This document shows positions 8,419 to 15,919 of a DNA stretch of 64,000 bases, piece by piece. Each line of letters starts with the position of its first letter. The first letter of the stretch is position 1. The stretch spans positions 670,592 to 734,591 of the forward strand of contig NZ_JACHCZ010000001.1 in assembly GCF_014207255.1 (NCBI RefSeq). The letters run 5' to 3'. Origin of the DNA: Pseudomonas sp. JAI120. GTDB lineage: Bacteria; Pseudomonadota; Gammaproteobacteria; Pseudomonadales; Pseudomonadaceae. The notes below the pieces were generated by a model that was not told the origin of the DNA, did not search any database, and saw nothing but the letters and a program-made list of their open reading frames with translations. The position numbers and the translations under genes are program-made.

Positions 8419-9759
8419 TCACCACTGCACCACCTTGCGCACCTTCACCAACGCCTCGCGCAGCGCCGGCATGTCCACCGAGCCCAAGGCCAGGCGCAAC
8501 GCGTGGGGCACGTGGGCCGAAACGGCGAAGGGCTCGGCGGTGGAGACGGAAATGCCGTCGCGCTGCAAGGTCATGGCGACTTGATCGGCGCGGGCCTCTT
8601 CCGCCAGGGGCAGCCACAAGAAATACGATGACGGGTGGCTGGTGTAGGCCACCCCCTTGAGCACCTGCGCCGCCAAGGCTTGCCGCGCCCGCGCATCCTG
8701 GCGCTTTTGGGCTTCCAGTTGCGCCACCGTGCCGTCCTCGATCCAGGCGACCGCAATCGCACTCATCACCCCCGGCACGTTCCAGGTGGTGGCCATGATG
8801 GTGCGCTCCAGGGCTTTCACCCAACCCGAAGGGGCAGCGATAAACCCCACGCGCAGGCCGGTCGCGACACTTTTGGACAGCCCGCCCACGTAGACCGTGC
8901 GCTCCGGCGCCAATCTCGCCACGGGCAGCGGCGCGTCCTCGGCCAGGAACGCGTAGGCCGCATCCTCGATGATCATCAGGTTGTGCTGACGGGCAATCGC
9001 CACCAACTGCTCACGCTGCGCCAGGCTCAGCACCCAGCCCAACGGGTTATGCAGGGTCGGCATGCTGTACACGGCACGCACCGGGCGCTTGCGACACAGG
9101 CTTTGCAGGTGGTCCAGGTCCGGGCCGTCGGCGGTGACCGGGATGGCGACGATCTCCAGGTGCAGCGTCTCGGCCAGCACCTTGAACCCCGAATACGTCA
9201 AGGCGTCGACGGCGATCACATCACCGGGCTTGAGCAAGGCCATCATGGTCACGGCCAACCCGTGCTGGGCGCCGCTGACCACCAGCACCTGTTCGGCCTC
9301 GACCGTCAGCCCTCGGCTCAACAGATGCCGCGCGACGGCGGCGCGCTCATGCAGGCGACCGGCGTGGGGCTGGTAACGCAGCAGCGCTTCAAGGTCGCCG
9401 GACAGCGCCAACTGGCGCAATGCGGTGCGCAGCAAGTCGGCCTGGCCCGGCAAGGACGGGTAGTTGAAATTCAGATCGAGCATGCCCGCCGCCACACTCA
9501 TCTGCCCGCTGCCCTGCCCCGGCGGCAGCGAGATTTCGCGCACAAAGGTGCCCCGACCTGTCTCGCCACTGACCAGGCCCATCGCCTCCAGCTCGGCGTA
9601 CACCCGGCTGGCGGTGACCAGCGCCAGGCCATGCTCGGCGGCCAACTGGCGGTGGGTCGGCAGCCGTGTGCCGGGGGGCATGCTGCCTGAGCGAATGGCC
9701 TCGGCGAAGCTGTCGACCAACGACTTGTAGCGGGCGCGGGGCATAAGCGATGTATCCAT
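8419..9759 (-). CDS. MocR-family regulator (GntR wHTH fused to aminotransferase)
   Basis: 446 residues. An N-terminal winged helix (about 1-72, with PGTRLPTHRQLAAEHGLA) is fused to a fold-type I aminotransferase domain. The PLP lysine is Lys296 in GGLSKSVATGLRVGF, and the cofactor-binding aspartate segment is IIEDAAYAF. MocR proteins use PLP as a sensor and usually control a divergent gene, which here is the EamA exporter. The ATG at 9759 lacks a clear ribosome site. A TTG at 9810 has AAGGATGAG just upstream and is an alternative. A GACAAT-N6-ATTGTC palindrome touches the start. Confidence 0.9.
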   Translation of the reverse strand: MDTSLMPRARYKSLVDSFAEAIRSGSMPPGTRLPTHRQLAAEHGLALVTASRVYAELEAMGLVSGETGRGTFVREISLPPGQGSGQMSVAAGMLDLNFNYPSLPGQADLLRTALRQLALSGDLEALLRYQPHAGRLHERAAVARHLLSRGLTVEAEQVLVVSGAQHGLAVTMMALLKPGDVIAVDALTYSGFKVLAETLHLEIVAIPVTADGPDLDHLQSLCRKRPVRAVYSMPTLHNPLGWVLSLAQREQLVAIARQHNLMIIEDAAYAFLAEDAPLPVARLAPERTVYVGGLSKSVATGLRVGFIAAPSGWVKALERTIMATTWNVPGVMSAIAVAWIEDGTVAQLEAQKRQDARARQALAAQVLKGVAYTSHPSSYFLWLPLAEEARADQVAMTLQRDGISVSTAEPFAVSAHVPHALRLALGSVDMPALREALVKVRKVVQW

Positions 9760-9777
9760 GACAATTTTTTGATTGTC
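9760..9777. promoter_or_regulatory. Candidate MocR operator (GACAAT-N6-ATTGTC)
   Basis: A perfect 6-bp inverted repeat with a 6-bp AT-rich spacer directly next to the MocR start codon, in the 74-bp gap shared with the divergent exporter. Position and symmetry fit an operator for autoregulation or control of the exporter; no binding data. Confidence 0.35.
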
Positions 9778-9833
9778 TTTATCTTCGACCCTAGGATGCC
9801 TCCCACGCAACTCATCCTTTTCGGGCGCCCCTC

Positions 9834-10724
9834 ATGGAACGTACTTCTCCCCTCAGCAGCCTGGATACCCGCACTCAAGGCTGGATCAACGGCTTCATCG
9901 GCGTGGTGATTTTCAGCGGTTCGTTGCCGGCCACGCGCCTGGCGGTGATGGAATTCGACCCGGTGTTCCTCACCCTGATCCGCGCCGCCATTGCCGGCCT
10001 GCTGGGGCTGGCCTTGCTGTGGCTGTTCAAGGAAAAACGCCCCGCGCGCCATCAATGGATGCCCCTGGCCATCGTCGCCCTCGGCGTGGTGATCGGTTTC
10101 CCCCTGCTCACTGCACTGGCGCTGCAATACGTGACCTCCGCACACTCCATCGTCTTTATCGGCCTGCTGCCGCTGGCGACCGCCGTGTTTGCTGTACTGC
10201 GCGGCGGCGAGCGTCCGCGCCCGGTGTTCTGGCTGTTTTCGATCCTCGGCAGTCTGCTGGTGATGGGGTACGCCTTTGCCCAAGGCTTGAGCGCCGCACC
10301 TGCGGGTGACGTGCTGATGCTATTGGCAGTGCTGGTGTGCGGCCTGGGGTATGCCGAAGGCGCCAAACTGTCGCGCAGCCTGGGCGGCTGGCAGGTGATC
10401 TGCTGGGCGCTGGTGGTGTCGTTGCCGATGGTGGTGCCGCTGAGCCTGGCGCTGGCACCGTCAAGCGTCAGCGGCATCAGCCTGCCGGCCTGGCTGAGCC
10501 TGGGCTATGTGTCACTGTTCAGCATGTTGATCGGTTTTGTGTTCTGGTATCGCGGCCTGGCCCAGGGCGGCATCGCTGCCGTTGGCCAATTGCAACTGCT
10601 GCAACCGTTCTTCGGTCTGGCGCTGGCAGCGGGCTTGCTGCATGAACAGGTCAGCCTGGGCATGCTGCTGGTGACGATTGCGGTGATCGGCTGCGTGGCC
10701 GGGGCCAAGCGGTTCGCGCGCTAA
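9834..10724 (+). CDS. EamA/DMT-family exporter
   Basis: 296 residues with ten predicted membrane helices in two repeated halves, the EamA (drug/metabolite transporter) plan. The second half ends in the typical GYVSLFSMLIGFVFWYRGLA, then QLQLLQPFFGLALAAGLLHE. These inner-membrane proteins usually export amino acids or related metabolites. The divergent MocR regulator 74 bp away probably controls it, and MocR-linked transporters often handle amino-compound or PLP-linked metabolites. The stop overlaps the convergent yceI gene by 4 bp. Confidence 0.88.
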   Translation: MERTSPLSSLDTRTQGWINGFIGVVIFSGSLPATRLAVMEFDPVFLTLIRAAIAGLLGLALLWLFKEKRPARHQWMPLAIVALGVVIGFPLLTALALQYVTSAHSIVFIGLLPLATAVFAVLRGGERPRPVFWLFSILGSLLVMGYAFAQGLSAAPAGDVLMLLAVLVCGLGYAEGAKLSRSLGGWQVICWALVVSLPMVVPLSLALAPSSVSGISLPAWLSLGYVSLFSMLIGFVFWYRGLAQGGIAAVGQLQLLQPFFGLALAAGLLHEQVSLGMLLVTIAVIGCVAGAKRFAR

Positions 10725-11278
10725 CGCTGGGGCGCGACCATCTTGAACTTGATGTTGATGTCGTTGGACACCACGCTGTTGCCGGCCCATTCGCCTTCAC
10801 CGATCCTGAAGTCGCCGCGCTTGAGGATGAACTCACCGTCGAACACGCCAATGCCATCCAGCTCCTTGAGCACTACGTTGACCGCCACCGGGCGCGTGGT
10901 GCCCTTGATCGTCAGGTTACCGCTGATGTTGAAGCGGTTATTCCCCAAGGCCGTGACACCGGTGGACTCATACACGCCCACCGGATAGGTCGCGGTATCG
11001 AACCACGAGGCCCGTTGCAGCTCATCGTTCGCCTCCGGGCTGCCGGCATCGATACTCGCCAGCTGGATCTTGAGCAAGGCATGGCCGGTTTCGGGCTTTT
11101 GCGTGTCAAAGCTCAGCGTGCCTTCGAAGTCGCCGAAGGTGCCATACACCCGCTGCCCCAACTGCGTATAGGTAAAGCTGATCTGGCTGGCGGTGCGGTT
11201 GACGTCGGTGTACTCCGCCGCCTGGGCACAGCCGATGACACCCAGGGCCAGGGCCAACGTGAGAATTCGACGCTTCAT
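10721..11278 (-). CDS. YceI-family periplasmic lipid-binding protein
   Basis: 185 residues. A cleavable signal peptide (about 1-20, ending CAQAA) is followed by the YceI lipocalin-like barrel, with the characteristic SISFTYTQLG-type start (ASQISFTYTQLGQRVYGTFG), ASWFDTATYP, and ISGNLTIKGTTRPVAV. YceI proteins bind isoprenoids such as ubiquinone chains in the periplasm. The 3' end overlaps the convergent exporter gene by 4 bp; the 87-bp gap to the thioesterase gene on the other side holds the divergent promoters. Confidence 0.9.
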   Translation of the reverse strand: MKRRILTLALALGVIGCAQAAEYTDVNRTASQISFTYTQLGQRVYGTFGDFEGTLSFDTQKPETGHALLKIQLASIDAGSPEANDELQRASWFDTATYPVGVYESTGVTALGNNRFNISGNLTIKGTTRPVAVNVVLKELDGIGVFDGEFILKRGDFRIGEGEWAGNSVVSNDINIKFKMVAPQR

Positions 11279-11365
11279 GCCACGCTCCGCAAAAAAATGG
11301 ATGTATTCCCATCAGGTGCCGGTCCTGCTAAACAGGCTAGTCGCTCACAACAATAAGGACGCTGC

Positions 11366-11860
11366 ATGCCCACCCCTTCTCTACAGGACATCACCGCGCC
11401 GGAAGGCATCTGCTACGGCTGCGGCGGCAGCAATCCGCATGGCTTGCACATCAAGAGCCGCTGGGACGCCGATGGTGTCCATGTCGTCGCCGAACATCAT
11501 CCCGAGGCAAAATACAGCGGCTGGCCCGACCTGGTCTACGGCGGCTTGATCGCCATGCTGGTGGACTGCCATTCCAACTGGACCGCCATGGCCTACCACT
11601 ACCGTGCCGAACAGCGCGAACCCGGCAGCCTGCCGCGCATCGACTGCGTCACCGGCAACCTGGGCATCAAATTTATCAAGCCCACACCGATGGGCGTGCG
11701 CCTCACGTTGCGCGCTCGGGTCGAAGGCGAAGTGGGCCGCAAAAGCCGCGTGGTCTGCGAGGTGTACGCCGGAGAGGTGCTCACGGCAGTCGGCGACTCG
11801 CTGTTCGTGCGCGTCGACACCCGCGAACTGGCTGCAGCCGCCCATGGCCGTGAAAGCTGA
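11366..11860 (+). CDS. PaaI/YbgC-type hotdog thioesterase
   Basis: 164 residues, single hotdog domain. It has GICYGCGGSNPHGLHIKSRW near the start, DLVYGGLIAMLVDCHSNWTA in the helix that typically carries the catalytic Asp, and a C-terminal KSRVVCEVYAGEVLTAVGDS. These cytoplasmic enzymes hydrolyse acyl-CoA thioesters. The CxGC pair near the N-terminus is common in this PaaI subfamily. It sits 44 bp upstream of the dienelactone hydrolase gene on the same strand and could be cotranscribed. Confidence 0.85.
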   Translation: MPTPSLQDITAPEGICYGCGGSNPHGLHIKSRWDADGVHVVAEHHPEAKYSGWPDLVYGGLIAMLVDCHSNWTAMAYHYRAEQREPGSLPRIDCVTGNLGIKFIKPTPMGVRLTLRARVEGEVGRKSRVVCEVYAGEVLTAVGDSLFVRVDTRELAAAAHGRES

Positions 11861-11904
11861 TCCTGGTCTACATTGACTGGCACCGCTAATCGAGGACCGA
11901 ACCG

Positions 11905-12792
11905 ATGACTCGTCTCACCGCGAAAGACTTTGCCCCCGAACTGCTGGAACTCTACGACGGCTATGCCCACGGCAAGATCAACCGCCGCGAATTTCTCGAC
12001 CGCGCCGCGCTGTTCACCTTTGGCGGCCTCACCGCTTCGGCCCTGCTGGCGGCCCTGAGCCCCAACTATGCCCTGGCCGAACAGGTGAAATTCACCGACC
12101 CGGACATCGTTGCCGACTACATCACCTACCCCTCGCCCAAGGGCAACGGCACCGTGCGTGGCTACCTGGTGCGCCCGGCCAAGGCCGCCGGCAAGCTGCC
12201 GGCCGTGGTGGTGGTCCACGAAAACCGTGGCCTCAACCCCTACATCGAAGACGTCGCCCGGCGCCTGGCCAAAGCCGGGTTTATCGCCCTCGCGCCGGAC
12301 GGCCTGAGCTCGGTGGGCGGCTATCCCGGCAACGATGAAAAAGGCGTGGCGCTGCAACAGACAGTCGACCCGACCAAGCTGATGAACGACTTCTTCGCCG
12401 CCATCGAATGGCTGATGCACCACGACAGCAGCACCGGCAAGGTCGGCATCACCGGCTTCTGCTATGGCGGCGGCGTGACCAATGCAGCGGCGGTGGCTTA
12501 CCCGGAACTGGGCGCGGCGGTGTCGTTCTACGGGCGCCAGCCGCAAGACAAGGACGTGCCGCGCATCAAGGCGCCGATCATGCTGCATTTCGGCGAGCTG
12601 GATACGCGGATCAACGAGGGGTGGCCGGCGTATGAAAAGGCCCTGAAGGCTGCCGGCACGACTTATGAAGCGTATATCTACAAGGGGGCCAACCATGGTT
12701 TCCATAACGATTCGACACCGCGTTATGACGAGGCGGCGGCGAATCTGGCGTGGGAAAGGACGCTGGGCTGGTTCCATAAATACCCGGCCTGA
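11905..12792 (+). CDS. Dienelactone-hydrolase-family protein, Tat-type N-terminus
   Basis: 295 residues. An alpha/beta hydrolase with the DLH triad visible: Cys186 in GFCYGGG, Asp233 in ELDTR, and His264 in ANHGFHND. The oxyanion strand is VVVVHENRGLNPYIEDVARR. Residues 24-60 form a twin-arginine segment (KINRREFL then a hydrophobic stretch to YALAEQ) preceded by an unusually long n-region of about 25 residues, so it is probably exported by Tat. Close family members are the YghX-like proteins. The real substrate is unknown. It may form a unit with the upstream thioesterase. Confidence 0.88.
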   Translation: MTRLTAKDFAPELLELYDGYAHGKINRREFLDRAALFTFGGLTASALLAALSPNYALAEQVKFTDPDIVADYITYPSPKGNGTVRGYLVRPAKAAGKLPAVVVVHENRGLNPYIEDVARRLAKAGFIALAPDGLSSVGGYPGNDEKGVALQQTVDPTKLMNDFFAAIEWLMHHDSSTGKVGITGFCYGGGVTNAAAVAYPELGAAVSFYGRQPQDKDVPRIKAPIMLHFGELDTRINEGWPAYEKALKAAGTTYEAYIYKGANHGFHNDSTPRYDEAAANLAWERTLGWFHKYPA

Positions 12793-12804
12793 ATGCAGTC
12801 AACA

Positions 12805-12930
12805 TGTGGGAGGGGCTTGCCCTGATGCCTGTCAGTTAAGGAGTAGAAAGTTTGATAAGCGCTTGCTCCCTCGCCACAAGTACCGTGTTCGCCCTTAACT
12901 GACGGGCATTAGGGCTTGCCCCCTCCCACA
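12805..12930. repeat. Composite REP element with a nested inverted repeat
   Basis: Outer arms are TGTGGGAGGGGCTTGCCCT and AGGGCTTGCCCCCTCCCACA. The right arm is not simply the reverse complement of the left: both contain GGGGCTTGCC/GGGCTTGCC. Inside is a second inverted repeat, TGCCTGTCAGTTAAG with CTTAACTGACGGGCA (one mismatch), around a 50-bp core. The element supplies the last 12 codons of ampR (stop at 12895). Confidence 0.75.
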
Positions 12931-13809
12931 GTGATCGTTCCCACGCTCCTCCAGCAACCAGTCCTTGAATGCCAGCATCGCCGAGGTCTCGGCCCGCGAC
13001 TGCAAGCGCGTCAGCCAGTAGCTGCCGGTGCTGATGCCGACGTCGAAGGGCTGGCGAATCACATCACTCTCCAGTTGCCGCGAAAACATCAGCGCCGGCG
13101 CCAGCGCGACGCCTATGCCTTGCAACGCCGCTTCCATCATCGCCAGCGACGAGTCGAACACGATGCTGCGCGGTACCAGGGTGTCGGCGGGCAATCCGGC
13201 AGCCTGGAACCACAGGTTCCACTCATCGGCGCGGTAGGAGCGCAGCAGCGTGTGTTTCAACAGGTCGGCCGGCGTGTGCAGCTGCTCGGCAAGCGCGGGC
13301 ACGCACAATACGCTCAGCGGCGCCTCAAGTAAGTGGCAGGCATCGGTGCCGTGCCAGGCACCAGCACCGAAGCGAATCGCGTAATCCAGACCTTCGGCCG
13401 CCACGTCAACACGGTTGTTGTGGGTGGACAGGCGCAGGTCGATGAACGGGTAGCGGCTCTGGAAGTCCGGCAGTCGTGGCAGCAGCCAGCCGACGGCGAA
13501 GGTGCCAACCGCTCCCACCGTGAGCACCTCGCGGTAATGCCCGCCCTCGAACTGACCTAAGGTATGGGCAATGCGGTCGAACGATTCGCGCACCACCGGC
13601 AGCAGGGTTTCACCTTCGCGGGTGAGCATCAGCCCGCGCGGCAGGCGCTTGAACAAGGTGACAGTGAGCTGCGCCTCCAGGCTTTTGACCTGATGGCTGA
13701 CCGCAGCCTGGGTCACGCACAACTCGATGGCAGCGCGGGTAAAGCTCAAATGCCGGGCGGCCGCTTCGAACGCGCGCAAGGCGTTCAACGGTAAATGGGA
13801 GCGGAGCAT
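12895..13809 (-). CDS. ampR: LysR-type regulator AmpR of the ampC beta-lactamase
   Basis: 304 residues. The N-terminal helix-turn-helix reads LPLNALRAFEAAARHLSFTR and LCVTQAAVSHQVKSLEAQL, and the effector domain has LTVGAVGTFAVGWLLPRLPD and LRLSTHNNRVDVAAEGLDYA, all as in Pseudomonas AmpR. AmpR responds to muropeptides (activating) and UDP-MurNAc-pentapeptide (repressing) and controls ampC, which is divergent 127 bp away, the classical arrangement. The last 12 or so residues lie in a REP element and do not look like other AmpR tails. A TCT-N13-AGA dyad at 13825-13843 lies in the shared promoter but does not match a known box exactly. Confidence 0.95.
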   Translation of the reverse strand: MLRSHLPLNALRAFEAAARHLSFTRAAIELCVTQAAVSHQVKSLEAQLTVTLFKRLPRGLMLTREGETLLPVVRESFDRIAHTLGQFEGGHYREVLTVGAVGTFAVGWLLPRLPDFQSRYPFIDLRLSTHNNRVDVAAEGLDYAIRFGAGAWHGTDACHLLEAPLSVLCVPALAEQLHTPADLLKHTLLRSYRADEWNLWFQAAGLPADTLVPRSIVFDSSLAMMEAALQGIGVALAPALMFSRQLESDVIRQPFDVGISTGSYWLTRLQSRAETSAMLAFKDWLLEERGNDHCGRGQALMPVS

Positions 13810-13936
13810 ATCGACCCTAATATTTCTAATGGCTGCTGCGAGATATCATCGTTTGCCCAGGGCTGGCGAACTGCCTACATTTGCCTCGCCCGCGCAGGCT
13901 CTTCATTCAATCAATCATTCTCATGGAAGCGTTATC

Positions 13937-15091
13937 ATGCCCCAACATTTATTGTCTGGCGTGCGTAATTTCACCGCCCTCGCGGTCTTTATCGCCGCCG
14001 GCAACTGCCTGGCCGCCACCGACCTGCAGGCGGTGGTGGATGCCAATGTAAAACCGCTGATGCAGCAGCAGTCGATTAACGGCCTGGTGGTCGGCGTGGT
14101 GCGGGACGGCAACGCGCAATACTTTAACTACGGCGTCGCGGCCACCGACACCCGCCAGCCGGTCAGCGAAAACACCCTGTTCGAAGTCGGCTCGGTGAGC
14201 AAAACCTTCACCGCCACTCTGGCCGGTTATGCCGCGGCCACCGGCGCACTCAAGCTTTCCAACCCGGCCAGCCACTACCTGCCGGCACTGGGCGGCGGCA
14301 AGTTCGACCACATCAGCGTGCTTAACCTCGGCACCTACACCGCAGGCGGCTTGCCCCTGCAGTTCCCCGCTCAGGCGGATAACAGCCAGCGCATGATCAG
14401 CTACTTCCAGCACTGGAAACCCGACTTCGCTCCTGGCACCCGGCGCCTGTATTCCAACCCGAGCCTGGGGTTGTTCGGCTATCTGGCGGCGCAGAGCCTG
14501 AAGCAGCCGTTCGATCAGGTGATGGAGAAAACCCTGTTGCCCGCACTCGGGCTCAAGCAGACCTTCATCAAGGTACCGCAGAGCCAGATGAGCCTGTACG
14601 CCCAGGGCTATGGCAAAGATGGCAAACCTGTGCGCGTCGGCCCCGGCGCCATGGACAGCGAGGCCTACGGCATCAAGACCAGCGCTGCGGACTTGCTGAA
14701 GTACGTTGAGGTGAACATGCACCCGGCGAATCTGGATAAAACCTTGCAGCAGGCGATTACCGTGACTCACACGGGTTACTACAGCGTGGACGGCATGATC
14801 CAGGGCCTGGGTTGGGAAATGTACCCCTACCCCATCCAGCTCGATGCGTTGATTGCCGGCAACTCCACACCCATGGCAATGGAGCCGCACACTGTCGACT
14901 GGCTGACGCCACCGCAAGCGCCCCACGCCGACACCCTGGTGAATAAAACCGGTTCCACCAATGGGTTTGGCGCCTACGTGGCGTATGTGCCGAGCAAAGG
15001 TTTGGGCGTGGTGATATTGGCGAACAAGAACTACCCGAATGCCGAACGGGTAAAAGTCGCCCATGCAATCTTGAGTGCGATGGACCAATAG
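13937..15091 (+). CDS. ampC: Class C beta-lactamase AmpC
   Basis: 384 residues. A signal peptide at 1-26 (ending GNCLA) directs it to the periplasm. All class C motifs are present: Ser86-Val-Ser-Lys89 (nucleophile and base), Tyr172-Ser-Asn174, and Lys337-Thr-Gly339. It hydrolyses cephalosporins and is expected to be inducible, since ampR is divergent and adjacent. The ATG at 13937 is chosen because it opens the signal peptide; upstream in-frame sequence does not look coding. Confidence 0.96.
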   Translation: MPQHLLSGVRNFTALAVFIAAGNCLAATDLQAVVDANVKPLMQQQSINGLVVGVVRDGNAQYFNYGVAATDTRQPVSENTLFEVGSVSKTFTATLAGYAAATGALKLSNPASHYLPALGGGKFDHISVLNLGTYTAGGLPLQFPAQADNSQRMISYFQHWKPDFAPGTRRLYSNPSLGLFGYLAAQSLKQPFDQVMEKTLLPALGLKQTFIKVPQSQMSLYAQGYGKDGKPVRVGPGAMDSEAYGIKTSAADLLKYVEVNMHPANLDKTLQQAITVTHTGYYSVDGMIQGLGWEMYPYPIQLDALIAGNSTPMAMEPHTVDWLTPPQAPHADTLVNKTGSTNGFGAYVAYVPSKGLGVVILANKNYPNAERVKVAHAILSAMDQ

Positions 15092-15108
15092 AGCCGGACG
15101 CAAAACCA

Positions 15109-15303
15109 ATGTGGGAGGGGCCCTGTCCCTCGCACCTGTTGACCCTGGATGGCACCAGTGAGATGGGCATCATCACCGGCCCCGTGGAAGCAGCGGGGTT
15201 GCAGGGACTGCACTTAAGCACCGATAAGCTTGTGCGTGAGCCGCAAGCGCTGCCGGGGACGATCCGCGCACTGATCGCGACCTTGATGCCGGAAAACGCC
15301 TAA
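15109..15303 (+). other. REP half-arm joined to a short unrecognised open frame
   Basis: The first 20 bases are a single REP-like arm (TGTGGGAGGGGCCCTGTCCC) without a partner. They run into an open frame ending at 15301-15303 whose tail, GLQGLHLSTDKLVREPQALP then GTIRALIATLMPENA, has protein-like composition. No ribosome site precedes its only internal ATG (15163). It may be the end of a gene whose front was removed; I cannot identify it. Confidence 0.3.
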
Positions 15304-15336
15304 GCTCAACAGTCACTTTGCCAGAGGAGACTCCCC

Positions 15337-15825
15337 ATGCAGCTCGAAGGATCCTGCCACTGCGGCGCCGTGACGTTCAGCCTCACCAGTGCCCATCCCT
15401 ACCCTTACCAGCGTTGCTATTGCTCGATCTGCCGCAAGACCCAGGGCGGCGGCGGTTATGCGATCAACCTGGCCGGCGACTCCAAGAGTTTGCAGGTGCG
15501 CGGACGCAAACAGATTTCGATCTACCACGCCCGGCTCAAGCCGAAGGGCGCCAGCCGTGCGCATGCGAGTAGCGCCGAGCGGCATTTCTGTTCGCAGTGC
15601 GGCAGTGCGCTATGGCTGTTCAGCCCGGAGTGGCCGGAGCTGATCCACCCGTTTGCCTCGGCCATCGACACGCCGTTGCCGGTGCCGCCGGCGCATACGC
15701 ACCTGATGCTGGGCTCGAAGGCGCCGTGGGTCGAAGTCAGCGTGCGCAAGGGCGATCTGCAGTTTGATGAATACCCCGAAGAATCCATCGCACAGTGGCA
15801 TGAACGCCATGGGCTCAGCCGTTAA
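15337..15825 (+). CDS. GFA/CENP-V-family zinc protein
   Basis: 162 residues. The zinc-binding cysteine pattern of the glutathione-dependent formaldehyde-activating (GFA) family is complete: GSCHCGAVTF near the N-terminus, CYCSICRKTQGGGG, and FCSQCGSALW. Cytoplasmic. Although the family is named for S-hydroxymethylglutathione formation, most members have no proven activity. AGAGGAG lies about 8 nt before the ATG. Confidence 0.9.
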   Translation: MQLEGSCHCGAVTFSLTSAHPYPYQRCYCSICRKTQGGGGYAINLAGDSKSLQVRGRKQISIYHARLKPKGASRAHASSAERHFCSQCGSALWLFSPEWPELIHPFASAIDTPLPVPPAHTHLMLGSKAPWVEVSVRKGDLQFDEYPEESIAQWHERHGLSR

Positions 15826-15919
15826 CAGTCTTTGACAGTTTCCCGACAAAGTTCGCAAAGATTGTTGGACGGCCCTTCCCTAGCATTCGAGCATCCAAAC
15901 AGCCATTCGGGTGCTCCTC

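Noticed and set aside
13825..13843. TCT-N13-AGA dyad as the AmpR binding site
   Set aside because: Located in the right gap, but spacing does not fit the T-N11-A LysR rule and I cannot match it to a known AmpR box, so it is only mentioned under ampR.
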